Below are positions 8,941 through 17,880 of a stretch of DNA of 49,883 bases, piece after piece; positions within the stretch are counted from its first letter, which is position 1, and every line of letters begins with the position of its first letter. Origin of the DNA: Candidatus Termititenax persephonae (GTDB lineage Bacteria > Margulisbacteria > Termititenacia > Termititenacales > Termititenacaceae); NCBI GenBank assembly GCA_003864475.1, contig BGZO01000008.1:1-49883 (forward strand), in the 5' to 3' direction. Position numbers and translations under genes: made by a program. The notes under the pieces were generated by a model. It did no database searches, was not told the origin of the DNA, and worked only from the letters and a program-made list of their open reading frames with translations.

Positions 8941-9264
8941 ATGGCAAGCAAGATAAAAAAAGGCGATTTGGTCAAGGTCTTGTCCGGCAAGGACAAGGGC
9001 AGACAGGAAAAAGTGCTGGAGGTTTTCCCGGCGAAGCAGACCGCGCTGGTGGAGAACGTCAATAAAGTAAAGAGGCACACCAAGCCGACGCAAGCACATG
9101 CGGGCGGCATTATTGAGAAGTTACTGCCGCTGGCGGTGTCGCGCCTGCAGTTGGTCTGCCCCTCCTGCAAAAAAGCTGCGCGGGTGGGCTTCAAAGTGGT
9201 CAAAGAGCAGAAAGTGCGTTATTGTAAAAAGTGCGACGCGCCAATTGATAAGAGCGGCAAGTAA
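8941..9264 (+). CDS. rplX: 50S ribosomal protein L24
   Basis: A 107-residue L24, an assembly-initiator protein of the 50S subunit. The KOW motif (KKGDLVKVLSGKDKGRQ) is at residues 5-21. The C-terminal half keeps two CxxC pairs (CPSC and CKKC), a zinc-ribbon-like ending common in this family. Confidence 0.96.
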   Translation: MASKIKKGDLVKVLSGKDKGRQEKVLEVFPAKQTALVENVNKVKRHTKPTQAHAGGIIEKLLPLAVSRLQLVCPSCKKAARVGFKVVKEQKVRYCKKCDAPIDKSGK

Positions 9265-9279
9265 TTAAAGGGAGCGACA

Positions 9280-9822
9280 ATGTTGGATTTGAAAGAATTA
9301 TATAAGCAAAAAGTAGCTCCGGCTCTGTTGCGGGAGTTCAATTATACTAACCCGATGATGGTGCCGAAAATTACCAAAGTGGTGGTCAATCGCGGTTTGG
9401 GTAAAATCGCCACGGAAAATGCGAAAAATGTGGATATTTTTGTGGACGAACTGCAGCAGATTACGGGGCAGAAAGCCGTGGTTACAAAATCCAAAAAGTC
9501 CATTTCTAATTTTAAATTGAGGGAAAATCTGGCGATTGGCTGTAAGGTTACACTGCGTAAGAATAAAATGTACGATTTTTTGGCGAAGCTTTTGAATCTG
9601 GCTCTGCCCAAGGTGCGCGATTTTCGCGGGGTGCCGAGGAATTCTTTTGATGGCCGCGGCAATTATTCACTGGGCATTCAGGAGCAGATTATTTTCCCGG
9701 AGATTAGATTTGAGCAGGTGCAAAAATTGACTGGCATGGACATCACGATTTGCACCACCGCCCGGACCAATAAAGAAGCCTATTTCCTGTTGGAAAAAAT
9801 GGGTATGCCGTTTAGAAAATAA
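9280..9822 (+). CDS. rplE: 50S ribosomal protein L5
   Basis: A 180-residue L5, which binds 5S r[41 protein letters not shown] and [18 protein letters not shown] are conserved. Standard spc-operon position. Confidence 0.97.
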   Translation: MLDLKELYKQKVAPALLREFNYTNPMMVPKITKVVVNRGLGKIATENAKNVDIFVDELQQITGQKAVVTKSKKSISNFKLRENLAIGCKVTLRKNKMYDFLAKLLNLALPKVRDFRGVPRNSFDGRGNYSLGIQEQIIFPEIRFEQVQKLTGMDITICTTARTNKEAYFLLEKMGMPFRK

Positions 9823-9850
9823 ATCAATTTTTTTAAAAGAGGAGAAGTTA

Positions 9851-10036
9851 ATGGCCAAAACGTCAATGAAAGAAAAAGCGAAAAGGAAACCCAAATTTGG
9901 GATTCGGCGGCACAACCGTTGCCAGATTTGCGGCAGGCCGCGCGGGTTTATTCGTTTTTTCAATATTTGCCGGGTTTGTTTTCGGGAATACGCGGCGCAG
10001 GGCAAAATCCCTGGTGTGCGCAAGGCAAGTTGGTAA
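9851..10036 (+). CDS. rpsN: 30S ribosomal protein S14, zinc-binding type
   Basis: A 61-residue S14 with CQIC and CRVC pairs, the short zinc-binding (type Z) form rather than the ~100-residue zinc-free form. Ends with the typical [18 protein letters not shown] site lies 7 nt before the ATG. Confidence 0.97.
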   Translation: MAKTSMKEKAKRKPKFGIRRHNRCQICGRPRGFIRFFNICRVCFREYAAQGKIPGVRKASW

Positions 10037-10045
10037 GGAGAAAGT

Positions 10046-10450
10046 ATGGCAACGACAGATTCTTTGGGAGATATGCTGACAATAATCCGCAACGGTTCGT
10101 CCGTCGGCTTCAAGCAGGTCGAGATGCCGTTTTCAAAACTGCGTCAGGCGGTTCTGAACGTGATGAAGCGCGAGGGATTTATCGGCGAGGTGGAGTCTTA
10201 TCAAAAAGAAGGCACGCCGCATTATTATTTGAAAGTAACCTTGAAATATGGCCCGGCGGGCGAGAAAGTTTTGCATCATCTCGAGCGCCTGAGCAAGCCT
10301 GGCCGCCGTGTTTACTTGCCGAAAGACAAGATTCCGCGGGTGCGCAACGGTTACGGCACGATTGTTTTGACCACGCCAAAAGGCGTATTGTCCGGCAAGG
10401 AAGCCCGCCTCAAAAAAATCGGCGGCGAAGCGATTTGCCGGATGTGGTAG
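10046..10450 (+). CDS. rpsH: 30S ribosomal protein S8
   Basis: A 134-residue S8, a primary 16S rRNA binder and in many bacteria the spc-operon repressor. DSLGDMLTIIRNG near the start and the C-terminal TPKGVLSGKEARLKKIGGE match the family. Confidence 0.96.
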   Translation: MATTDSLGDMLTIIRNGSSVGFKQVEMPFSKLRQAVLNVMKREGFIGEVESYQKEGTPHYYLKVTLKYGPAGEKVLHHLERLSKPGRRVYLPKDKIPRVRNGYGTIVLTTPKGVLSGKEARLKKIGGEAICRMW

Positions 10451-10460
10451 GGAGGCTGGC

Positions 10461-11006
10461 ATGGGACGTGTAGGTAAAGCACCGATAGTGGTTCCGCAGG
10501 GCGTGGATGTTAATATCCAAGACGCGGGCGTGATTTATAAGATTTTGGTCAAAGGGCCGAAAGGAACTTTGTACCAGGATTTTCGCAAGGACATCAGGAT
10601 TGAGAAAAAAGAAAATAACGTGGTTTTGACCATGACCAATGAAGAGAAGCAAACCGCCGCCTTGCACGGCACCTACCGTGTCTTGCTCAATAATATGGTC
10701 GACGGGGTGACCAAAGGTTTTGTCAAAACACTGACTTGGGAAGGCGTGGGTTATCGTATGCAGCCCAAGGGCAAGGGCTTGAATATTCAAATGGGTTTTT
10801 CCCATGACGTGCCGTTTGACGAAGTGCCGGGCATCACTTTTAAGGTGGATAATAATGTCCTGACTATCGAGGGTGCGGACAAGCAGTTGGTCGGACAAGT
10901 TGCCGCCAATATTCGCGCGATTCGCGGGCCGGAGCCTTACAAGGGCAAGGGTATCCGTTACTCTGACGAGGTTATCGTGCGCAAGGCTGGTAAAGCCGCG
11001 AAGTAA
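10461..11006 (+). CDS. rplF: 50S ribosomal protein L6
   Basis: A 181-residue L6 with the two repeated L6 folds; near the sarcin-ricin loop. MGRVGKAPIVVPQGV at the start and RGPEPYKGKGIRYSDE near the end are diagnostic. Confidence 0.97.
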   Translation: MGRVGKAPIVVPQGVDVNIQDAGVIYKILVKGPKGTLYQDFRKDIRIEKKENNVVLTMTNEEKQTAALHGTYRVLLNNMVDGVTKGFVKTLTWEGVGYRMQPKGKGLNIQMGFSHDVPFDEVPGITFKVDNNVLTIEGADKQLVGQVAANIRAIRGPEPYKGKGIRYSDEVIVRKAGKAAK

Positions 11007-11045
11007 TAAGTTAAAAAAGTTAAAAGGTTAAGCTGGAGAGGAAAA

Positions 11046-11369
11046 ATGGCTAGATTAAATAAAATACTGGGGAGAGCCAGAAAGGTCAGAGGCACAACGG
11101 AGCGTCCGCGGCTGACTGTGCATAAGTCCATCCGCCATATTACGGTGCAGGTCATTGATGACACGAAGTCTGTAACCTTGGCCTATGCGATGTCTGGTCG
11201 GGGCGAAAAAAATAATATTGAGGCGGCTAAGCAGGTCGGCACGGCTATTGCCCAGAAAGCCCTTGCCGCCGGGATAAAAAAAGTGAATTTTGACCGCAGA
11301 CGTTATTTATATCATGGCAAGGTCAAAGCCGTGGCGGAAGCCGCCCGAGCGGCTGGCCTAGAGTTTTAA
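11046..11369 (+). CDS. rplR: 50S ribosomal protein L18
   Basis: A 107-residue L18, the 5S rRNA-binding partner of L5. RPRLTVHKSIRHITVQVIDD and the C-terminal FDRRRYLYHGKVKAVAEAAR are conserved. The 39-nt gap before it contains short GTTAAAA repeats and an AGGAAAA site. Confidence 0.95.
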   Translation: MARLNKILGRARKVRGTTERPRLTVHKSIRHITVQVIDDTKSVTLAYAMSGRGEKNNIEAAKQVGTAIAQKALAAGIKKVNFDRRRYLYHGKVKAVAEAARAAGLEF

Positions 11370-11384
11370 GTTTAAGGAGCGAAC

Positions 11385-11972
11385 ATGTCGGAAAAAGATT
11401 TTAACGCGAGGAATACAGACCAGCAGGAGAGGGTTATCTCCATTGACCGGGTAACCAAGGTGGTCAAGGGCGGCAAGAATATGCGTTTTCGCGCGGCGGT
11501 CGTTGTCGGGGATTTGAAAGGCAATGTCGGTTTTGGCGTGAGCAAGTCTATCGAAGTTCCCAAAGCTATCCGCAAGGCTATCGAGTCGGCCAAAAAATCG
11601 CAGATTGCGGTTAAGTTTTTTGGCACAACTATCCCGCATGAGATAGAGGGCAAGTACGAGGCCTCGCGCGTGGTGCTTAAACCAGCGCGTAAAGGTACGG
11701 GCGTAATCGCGGGCGGCGCAGTCCGGGCGGTGCTGGAGTTGGCTGGCATCAAGGATGTGGTGGCCAAGTCCAAGGGGTCTTCCTCTCCGGTCAATGCGGC
11801 GCGCGCGACTATCTATGCCTTGAACAATTTGCTGAACCAAAAGACGGTCGAGGATTTGCGCGGCGTAAAGCTCTCGACTTACAATACCAGTGAGCGGACG
11901 ATTTTTTACGGGGAACAGACTTATACTATTGATGCGTCGGCACAGGCCGTCGCGGAACAAAAGGGAGAATAA
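11385..11972 (+). CDS. rpsE: 30S ribosomal protein S5
   Basis: A 195-residue S5, involved in decoding fidelity and mRNA entry. [20 protein letters not shown] and the [19 protein letters not shown] loop are intact. It is followed directly by rplO; the usual rpmD (L30) between them is absent. Confidence 0.96.
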   Translation: MSEKDFNARNTDQQERVISIDRVTKVVKGGKNMRFRAAVVVGDLKGNVGFGVSKSIEVPKAIRKAIESAKKSQIAVKFFGTTIPHEIEGKYEASRVVLKPARKGTGVIAGGAVRAVLELAGIKDVVAKSKGSSSPVNAARATIYALNNLLNQKTVEDLRGVKLSTYNTSERTIFYGEQTYTIDASAQAVAEQKGE

Positions 11973-11974
11973 TA

Positions 11975-12448
11975 ATGCTAAGGCTCAATCAGCTCCAAGC
12001 CAATCGGGGTGCGAGAAGAAAAACCAAGCGTTTGGGGCGCGGTCATGCTTCCGGTACTGGTCAGCAGGCGGGACGCGGCCACAAAGGCCAGGGTTCACGC
12101 GCGGGCGGCGGCGTGTATATCGGCCACGAAGGCGGGCAGAAGCCGCTCTACAAACGCACGCCCAAGCTGCGCGGTTTTCGTCCCAACAATAAGCTCGTTT
12201 ATGCAGTGGTCAATGCCGCCAATCTCGAAAAAGGGGCAAAAGACGGTGTGGTCAATCTGGCTTCCTTGCAAGGAGCGGGGCTGGTGCGTAAAACCGCCAG
12301 TTTATTAAAAGTTCTGGGCAATGGCGAGGTGAAAGCCGCCTTGACGGTACGGGCGCACGCCTTTTCCGCCGTGGCCAAGGACAAGATAGAAAAATCCGGC
12401 GGTCAGGCAGAAATATTGTCCTTGCTGGCGGAAAAAGCCCAGGCCTAA
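11975..12448 (+). CDS. rplO: 50S ribosomal protein L15
   Basis: A 157-residue L15, a late 50S assembly protein. The Gly/Arg-rich N-terminus (GHASGTGQQAGRGHKGQGSR) and GFEGGQ-like region (IGHEGGQKPLYKRTPKLRG) are typical. About 100 nt separate it from secY, and that gap contains a promoter. Confidence 0.96.
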   Translation: MLRLNQLQANRGARRKTKRLGRGHASGTGQQAGRGHKGQGSRAGGGVYIGHEGGQKPLYKRTPKLRGFRPNNKLVYAVVNAANLEKGAKDGVVNLASLQGAGLVRKTASLLKVLGNGEVKAALTVRAHAFSAVAKDKIEKSGGQAEILSLLAEKAQA

Positions 12449-12482
12449 ATCAGCTGTAAGTTTTAAGGTTGCCAAAATCTTT

Positions 12483-12512
12483 TTGGACAAACTGCCAGAA
12501 CCTATTTATAAT
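12483..12512 (+). promoter_or_regulatory. Internal promoter before secY
   Basis: TTGGAC (12483-12488) is followed after 18 nt by a perfect TATAAT (12507-12512). The predicted start near 12519 gives a ~30-nt leader that carries the secY ribosome-binding site AAAGGAA. It would let secY-adk be expressed separately from the ribosomal genes. Confidence 0.55.
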
Positions 12513-12549
12513 GGGCCAGTTATTTTGGCGAAAGAGAAAGGAATAAGTT

Positions 12550-13836
12550 TTGTTATCCAACCTCAAATACATTTTCCAGCTTCCTGATTTGCGTAAAAGG
12601 CTGTTTTTCACCTTGGCGATGATTGCCGTCTCGCGTATCGGCGCGTTCATTGCCCTGCCCGGCATCAATACCTCCGGTTTGAAAGCATTATTTGCGGCAG
12701 GCGGCGCGGGTAATTCTTCGTTGCTGGGTTTTGTGGATTTGTTCTCGGGCGGTGCCTTGACGAATTTTTCGATTTTTTCCATGGGCATCATTCCTTATAT
12801 CAATGCCTCGATTATTATCCAGCTCTTGACGATTATCCTGCCGTCCCTCAAGGAGCTGGCGCAGGAAGGCGAGGGCGGCAGGAAACAAATTTCACAGTAC
12901 ACGCGCTATTTAGCGCTGGGCTTGGGTTTTTTTCAAGGCTTGACGGTGGCAATCAGTTTTTTGAATACCAATTTGATTTCCATTAACACGGGCTATCTGT
13001 CCTATTGGTGGTTTGTGCTTACTTCGTCGCTGACGATGATGGGCGGTACGGCTTTTCTGATGTGGATTTCCGAGTTAGTTACCGCCAACGGTATTGGCAA
13101 TGGCGCGTCGTTGCTAATTTTTACGGGCATCGTTTCGCGTATGCCGGCCTATATCTCCGGCACAATGAAAGTTCTGTTGACTCCTTCGTCTTATGTGGGC
13201 TTGTTTTTCTTGATTGCGGTGCTGGTCTTGGTCGTGGTCGGCATCGTGGTGGTGCAGGATGCCCAGCGCAAGATTCCCGTGCAGTATGCCAAGAAAATCG
13301 TCGGCAATAAAATGTACGGCGGGCAGGCAACTTATATCCCTTTGAAAATCAACCAAGGCGGTGTGTTGCCGATTATTTTTGCGTCCTCGGTGCTGATGTT
13401 CCCTGCGATGCTGGCTCAGCTTGCCCCTTTTTTGGCGGGTCTGGCGCAGGCCATCCAGCCGGGTAGCGTCTGGTACATGATTATTTTCGCGGTGCTGATT
13501 TTCTTTTTCACTTACTTTTATACAGCGATTACTTTCAATCCGCGGGAGTTGGCAGACAATATCCAAAAATACGGCGGCTTTATTCTCGGCGTGCGTCCCG
13601 GACAGCCGACCGTGCAGTATCTGGACAGCATCATCTCGCGGCTGACTTTTGTCGGCGCGACGTTTTTGGCGCTCATCACGATATTGCCGACCGTTACGGC
13701 GAATGTTACCAAGATTTATACGTTCATGGGCTTGGGCGGCACGGCTCTGCTCATCATGGTCGGCGTGGCTCTCGACCTCATGCGCCAGATTGACATGGTG
13801 GTCGTGAACAGCAAATACGAGGGTCTGATTAGATGA
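12550..13836 (+). CDS. secY: Protein translocase subunit SecY
   Basis: A 428-residue SecY with ten predicted membrane helices, the protein-conducting channel of the inner membrane. The start is TTG at 12550 after AGAAAGGAATAAG; translation begins MLSNLKYIFQLPDLRKRLFF. Conserved cytoplasmic loop segments (EGEGGRKQISQYTRYLA, and QGGVLPIIFASSVL in the second half) are present. adk overlaps its stop by 4 nt, as in many bacteria. Confidence 0.97.
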   Translation: MLSNLKYIFQLPDLRKRLFFTLAMIAVSRIGAFIALPGINTSGLKALFAAGGAGNSSLLGFVDLFSGGALTNFSIFSMGIIPYINASIIIQLLTIILPSLKELAQEGEGGRKQISQYTRYLALGLGFFQGLTVAISFLNTNLISINTGYLSYWWFVLTSSLTMMGGTAFLMWISELVTANGIGNGASLLIFTGIVSRMPAYISGTMKVLLTPSSYVGLFFLIAVLVLVVVGIVVVQDAQRKIPVQYAKKIVGNKMYGGQATYIPLKINQGGVLPIIFASSVLMFPAMLAQLAPFLAGLAQAIQPGSVWYMIIFAVLIFFFTYFYTAITFNPRELADNIQKYGGFILGVRPGQPTVQYLDSIISRLTFVGATFLALITILPTVTANVTKIYTFMGLGGTALLIMVGVALDLMRQIDMVVVNSKYEGLIR

Positions 13837-14483
13837 CCCAAGACTTGATTATTCTCGGTGCGCCGGGCGCAGGCAAAGGCACTTTGGCGGTGGATTTATG
13901 TCCGGCTCTGGGCATTAAGCATATCTCGACTGGCGATTTATTGCGCGAGGTTATCGCCTCCGGCTCCCCGCTGGGACAGGAGATTGACGGTTATGTGAAA
14001 TCCGGCGCACTGGTTCCCGATGATTTGATTGGCCGGATGATTAAGGATACTTTGGCCGCAGACGCTTGTCGGCAAGGTATTTTGCTGGACGGTTTTCCGC
14101 GGACGATTCCGCAGGCGGAATTGCTGGAGAAAATCTTGGCGGATTTAGGCCGCCCCATCTCCGCGGTGTTTTATCTGAGTGTGGAGCTGGACAGAGTGAT
14201 TCGCCGCTTGGTCAACCGCGTTTCCTGCCAGCAATGCGGCAGACCCTATCATCTAATCAATCTTCCGCCGCGCCAAGCCGGGATTTGCGATGTCTGCGGC
14301 GGCGTACTCCGGCAGCGCGAGGACGATAAGGAAGAGACGATTCGCAAGCGTTTTGCCACCTTCTTGGAGAAAACCCAGCCGCTGATTGATTTTTACCAAA
14401 ACAAAAATCTGCTGGTGGAAGTTCAGGCCAGTGATGACCCGCAGGTGGCTCTCAATTTTGTCTTAAAATATTTGGCGCGTTAG
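13833..14483 (+). CDS. adk: Adenylate kinase, zinc-LID type
   Basis: A 216-residue long-form adenylate kinase that interconverts ATP + AMP and 2 ADP in the cytoplasm. P-loop GAPGAGKGT is at residues 9-17 and the LID carries CQQC and CDVC pairs expected to bind zinc. ATG overlaps the secY stop. It ends the superoperon here; map, infA, rpsM, rpsK, rpsD, rpoA and rplQ, which often follow, are not in the window. Confidence 0.97.
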   Translation: MTQDLIILGAPGAGKGTLAVDLCPALGIKHISTGDLLREVIASGSPLGQEIDGYVKSGALVPDDLIGRMIKDTLAADACRQGILLDGFPRTIPQAELLEKILADLGRPISAVFYLSVELDRVIRRLVNRVSCQQCGRPYHLINLPPRQAGICDVCGGVLRQREDDKEETIRKRFATFLEKTQPLIDFYQNKNLLVEVQASDDPQVALNFVLKYLAR

Positions 14484-14524
14484 ACAATTTGCCTATTCCC
14501 AGTTGGTAGACCCTTAGAGTTTCT

Positions 14525-14670
14525 TGTCGTGTTGGCTAAAACATGCTACTATTCTCCGCGCTATTTGAGGAAAGTCCGGTGCGAATCCGGCGCTGTCCCG
14601 CAGCTGTAAGCCGTGTCCACGAGATAAAGGAAAATTATTTCGTCCAGACTGGTCAAGTCAGAACACTCAT
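14525..14670 (+). ncRNA. Cobalamin (B12) riboswitch
   Basis: The leader contains GAAAGTCCGGTGCGAATCCGG (split here: GAAAGTCC, GGTGCGAATCCGG) followed by CGCTGTCCCGCAGCTGTAAG, the conserved core of the AdoCbl riboswitch (GGUGxGAAxxCC plus CGCxxCUGUxA). Boundaries are approximate. It sits 30 nt upstream of a TonB-dependent receptor, the classical B12-transporter arrangement, and would lower expression of the four-gene uptake operon when cobalamin is plentiful. Confidence 0.9.
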
Positions 14671-14699
14671 TTAGTAAATATATCCCGCGGAGGAAAACC

Positions 14700-16748
14700 A
14701 TGAAGAAGTTTTTGGTGTTAAGTGTTTTTATTCTGGGTTATGCTTTTTCCCAAATTTATGAGGCGGAAGGAATCACGGTGGTCGGCAAGCGGCTCTATGA
14801 CGGCTCGTTGCGAGCCGGATATTACGGCGCTGCACAGATAATCACTTCCGAGAATATTGCCGCAGTCGGTGCGCAGACCGTGCCGGATGTCCTGCAGAGA
14901 TACGGCATCGCCAAGTACAGTAATGGCGGAAGCAGTCCGCTGGATTGGACGCTCAATTGGCACGGCTTTACTAAGGGGCAGGAGGTTGTCGTGATTGTTG
15001 ACGGCCTGAAAGTCAACGAGGCCTACGGTAATGAAATTTATTGGCAGAATATCAATATTGCCGATGTGGAAAAAATCGAAATCCTGCCCGGGGCAAACTC
15101 CGCGCAGTACGGTTCCGGTGCCTTTGCCGGGGTCTTAAATATTGTAACTAACAAGTCCCCGCGCAAGTCTGCGACACTGGAAGCAGGGAACTATGGTTAC
15201 AATCGTCAGAATATAGTTTACGGCGATATTGTTGCCGAGAATTATTACTATAATATTAATGTCGACAACTTGGCTTCCGCTGGCTACCGTAAAAAATCCG
15301 ACTATCAAGATTTGCGCTTTTCCGGTACGGCGGGTTGGTTTGCTGACACCTCGCAATTTAATTTCTATTTGAAAGCCGCTGATTCGTCTGCCAAATATCC
15401 TGAACAGCTAAAAAAAGACGAGTTTGCGGAACGTAAAACTTTAGCCGACCATGTGAATAAACGGGAGATAGGCTCCAGCCAGTTAAATACGGAATGGATT
15501 TCCACTCTGGGCGATTGGCGGTATGTATTGAATATCGGGGTCAAAAACAGCGGCGTGAAATATCATTCAACCAGCCGCACCGGCCTGCCGACCCAGAATA
15601 TTTTTGACAGCGAAAATTCGACGAGTTATCTTGGGCAAATCTCTTGGCGGGACAAAATAACTTTAGGCTTTGACGCACGCAATTCTCATTTAGAACATAA
15701 GATTTTCGGCGGCACTGATGGAAACACTTTTGCTCCTATTTCGACTAAGGTTAAGACGGGTGCCTTGGCCGCCACTAAATTGGCCAGCGCCCCATATCTT
15801 CAATATTTTGAGCGGCTGGGCGCGGTGTCCCTGCGGCTGGGTGTGCGTAATGACGCGGTAGCCTATGCCGCCAGAAATACTTTTCAGCGTAAAAATTTAG
15901 AGGGCGTGTCTTTTAAAAAATCAACTTATAACGGTGAAATCGGCTGGAATTTTTGGCCGGAGTGGCAGACTTATTTTGCTTACGGTGAGGCGTTCAAAGC
16001 CCCGGGTTTCAATGACCTGTACGGCGCCTCGGCCAGCAACATTGAGCTAGATTCGGAATTGGCAAAATCCCTGTCCTACGGCGCGCGCTGGCAAAACGCG
16101 CAGACCAATTTCAATTTCAATATTTTTAATACTATTGTTGAGGACGAAATTATTTTTGTCTATGCCAACCCAGCTACTTATACTGGCAAAAATGAAAACG
16201 CGCAGAAAACCGAGCGTTCCGGCCTTAATATCAATGTTGAACAGGTTGTCTGGCCGGAGTTACGGCTTTTTGCCAATTATAACCGGACTAAAGCCAGATT
16301 TGTGGAAGCGTCAACTCCTTATACGATAATCCACGACGCAGGAAATTCCTTTGCTGACGAAGAGGTAAATCTTGACCTAGAAGGCAAGGTTATTCCGCAG
16401 TCTCCAGAACAAGTTTATAGCGCGGGTTTTAACTATGTTTTAGGTAAGTGGTCGTTCGATTTGATTCATAATTTTGTGGATGAGCAGTATGCGGCGAGTG
16501 ATTATGCCAATGAGGGCGAAAAACTGCCGGCCTATACTTTTGCTGATGCGCGGGTAGACTATCAACATACTCAGGATTTTAAGGTATATTTATCTGTGCA
16601 TAATTTGTTGAACAATATTTATTACACCAAGGCCTTGTTTTCGCCAGCGTATCATGACTGGAATAATTCTGCTTATGTCCCGGATTTTAATTGGTACACG
16701 CCGGCGGATGAACGCTTGGCGGCGATAGGAGCGCAATGGTCGTTTTAG
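14700..16748 (+). CDS. btuB: TonB-dependent receptor, BtuB-like
   Basis: A 682-residue outer-membrane receptor. A signal peptide (MKKFLVLSVFILGYAFS) is followed by a plug domain (about residues 25-155: ITVVGKR, VPDVLQRYGI, VVIVDGLKVNE, VEKIEILPGANSAQYGSGAF) and a beta-barrel ending in aromatic Phe (AAIGAQWSF), as outer-membrane proteins do. Ligand specificity is inferred from the cobalamin riboswitch in its leader, not from the protein itself. A CGGAGG site precedes the ATG. The downstream exbB overlaps by 13 nt, so receptor and energising motor are translated together. Confidence 0.88.
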   Translation: MKKFLVLSVFILGYAFSQIYEAEGITVVGKRLYDGSLRAGYYGAAQIITSENIAAVGAQTVPDVLQRYGIAKYSNGGSSPLDWTLNWHGFTKGQEVVVIVDGLKVNEAYGNEIYWQNINIADVEKIEILPGANSAQYGSGAFAGVLNIVTNKSPRKSATLEAGNYGYNRQNIVYGDIVAENYYYNINVDNLASAGYRKKSDYQDLRFSGTAGWFADTSQFNFYLKAADSSAKYPEQLKKDEFAERKTLADHVNKREIGSSQLNTEWISTLGDWRYVLNIGVKNSGVKYHSTSRTGLPTQNIFDSENSTSYLGQISWRDKITLGFDARNSHLEHKIFGGTDGNTFAPISTKVKTGALAATKLASAPYLQYFERLGAVSLRLGVRNDAVAYAARNTFQRKNLEGVSFKKSTYNGEIGWNFWPEWQTYFAYGEAFKAPGFNDLYGASASNIELDSELAKSLSYGARWQNAQTNFNFNIFNTIVEDEIIFVYANPATYTGKNENAQKTERSGLNINVEQVVWPELRLFANYNRTKARFVEASTPYTIIHDAGNSFADEEVNLDLEGKVIPQSPEQVYSAGFNYVLGKWSFDLIHNFVDEQYAASDYANEGEKLPAYTFADARVDYQHTQDFKVYLSVHNLLNNIYYTKALFSPAYHDWNNSAYVPDFNWYTPADERLAAIGAQWSF

Positions 16749-17080
16749 TCTTACTGGGACTTTGTTCGGTTTTTTCTCTGGCGGTTATTTTGGAACGCTT
16801 GGTGTTTTTTATCACGCATAAAAAATTTACCGCCAGAGCGGCCGAACAACATCTCTATCTCTTGTCGACCTGCATCTCTGTCGCGCCGTTGCTGGGGATA
16901 CTCGGCACGGTCATCGGGATAATGCAGGCTTTCGGTGGCTATTCTCTGCAGGGCGACCTGCAATCCATCGCGGGCGGCATCGCGCTTGCTTTGCGGACGA
17001 CCGCAGCTGGACTGCTGATTGCCCTGACCGATTTGGTGTTCTATAACTATTTTTCCTTTAAAGCTGACGGTGCGCGGTAG
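16736..17080 (+). CDS. exbB: Very short ExbB/TolQ-type motor protein
   Basis: A 114-residue membrane protein with an N-terminal helix, a short basic cytoplasmic link (HKKFTARAAEQH) and two further helices. The segment SVAPLLGILGTVIGIMQAF and the following GIALALRTTAAGLLIAL match the TM2-TM3 signature of ExbB/TolQ/MotA proteins. Family members are usually 200-240 residues, so the large cytoplasmic region is nearly absent. Position between the receptor and exbD supports the function: proton-driven energising of TonB. Confidence 0.82.
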   Translation: MVVLVLLGLCSVFSLAVILERLVFFITHKKFTARAAEQHLYLLSTCISVAPLLGILGTVIGIMQAFGGYSLQGDLQSIAGGIALALRTTAAGLLIALTDLVFYNYFSFKADGAR

Positions 17081-17088
17081 GCCGGGCT

Positions 17089-17397
17089 ATGCGTAGGCCT
17101 CCGCCGCATATCGATTTGGTGCCGTTGCTGGACACGATTTTTCTGTTACTCTTTTTTTTCTTATGCGCGGCGATTTTACAGCCTGGCAGTCTGGCGACCG
17201 ATTTGTCTGCCCCGGGTGAGCAAATAAAAAAATATCACACTATTACCATTACCAAAGAGCAGGTCAGCGGCTTGGACGAGGCTACTGTTGGGCCGGTACT
17301 GATTAAAGCCGAGGCGGATGTGGATTTTGGCCGGGTCAGCTCTGTCCTGCGCCGCCTGCAGGAGCGTAAGGTGCAGAAAATAAACTTTGCCTTATGA
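17089..17397 (+). CDS. exbD: ExbD-type energy transducer subunit
   Basis: A 102-residue protein with one N-terminal membrane helix preceded by HIDLVPLLDTIFLLLFFFL. It includes the conserved Asp (LLD, residue 14) that carries protons in ExbD/TolR. The small periplasmic domain follows. It starts 8 nt after exbB and overlaps tonB by 4 nt. Confidence 0.88.
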   Translation: MRRPPPHIDLVPLLDTIFLLLFFFLCAAILQPGSLATDLSAPGEQIKKYHTITITKEQVSGLDEATVGPVLIKAEADVDFGRVSSVLRRLQERKVQKINFAL

Positions 17398-17873
17398 AAT
17401 ATTTTCACGGGCAGGTTATGGTTAAATATTTTTTTATTTCTTTATTGGTTCATTTATTGGTCTGGGCTTTTTATTGGAACGGCAGGGGCGGCGCGGACTT
17501 AAATAATTTTTATTTTGGCTGGTCGTCCGGCGCAAGCTCCAGCTTGGCCGTCGGTTTCAGTGCGGCGGAGGCGGAGGACGACGCGGGCTATGAACTTCTG
17601 GGCGTAACGGAGCTGTCCGGCTATGCTGACCCGCAGAACCGCCCGCCCCCCTATCCCGCCTTGGCCCTGCGCAACCGCTGGCAGGGTGAGGTTGTCCTGC
17701 TCTTGAGCATCAATAAAAGCGGCGGCCTAGACAAGGTTGATTTGCTCAAATCTTCCGGTCATCAAATTTTGGACGAGACTGCCCGGCAGGCGGCGTGGGG
17801 CTGGCGGTTCCAAGGCTTAAAACAAAATATTCAAGTCAGGTTTCCGGTTAAATTTGTACTGGAAGCCGTCTAA
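17394..17873 (+). CDS. tonB: TonB-like protein
   Basis: A 159-residue protein with an N-terminal membrane anchor (VKYFFISLLVHLLVWAFYW) and a C-terminal TonB domain (PPPYPALALRNRWQGEVVL ... LLKSSGHQILDETARQAAW). It would carry energy from ExbB/ExbD to the receptor across the periplasm. The Pro-rich spacer is short, smaller than in E. coli TonB. An alternative start is the ATG at 17418 (MVKYFFIS). It ends 8 nt from the convergent aconitase gene. Confidence 0.85.
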   Translation: MKYFHGQVMVKYFFISLLVHLLVWAFYWNGRGGADLNNFYFGWSSGASSSLAVGFSAAEAEDDAGYELLGVTELSGYADPQNRPPPYPALALRNRWQGEVVLLLSINKSGGLDKVDLLKSSGHQILDETARQAAWGWRFQGLKQNIQVRFPVKFVLEAV

Positions 17874-17880
17874 AAAGTTT

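Noticed and set aside
14565-14580. GAGGAAAGTCCGG, resembling the RNase P RNA motif GAGGAAAGUCCGGGC
   Set aside because: The following bases match the cobalamin riboswitch core and the region is too short for RNase P RNA; it precedes a TonB receptor.
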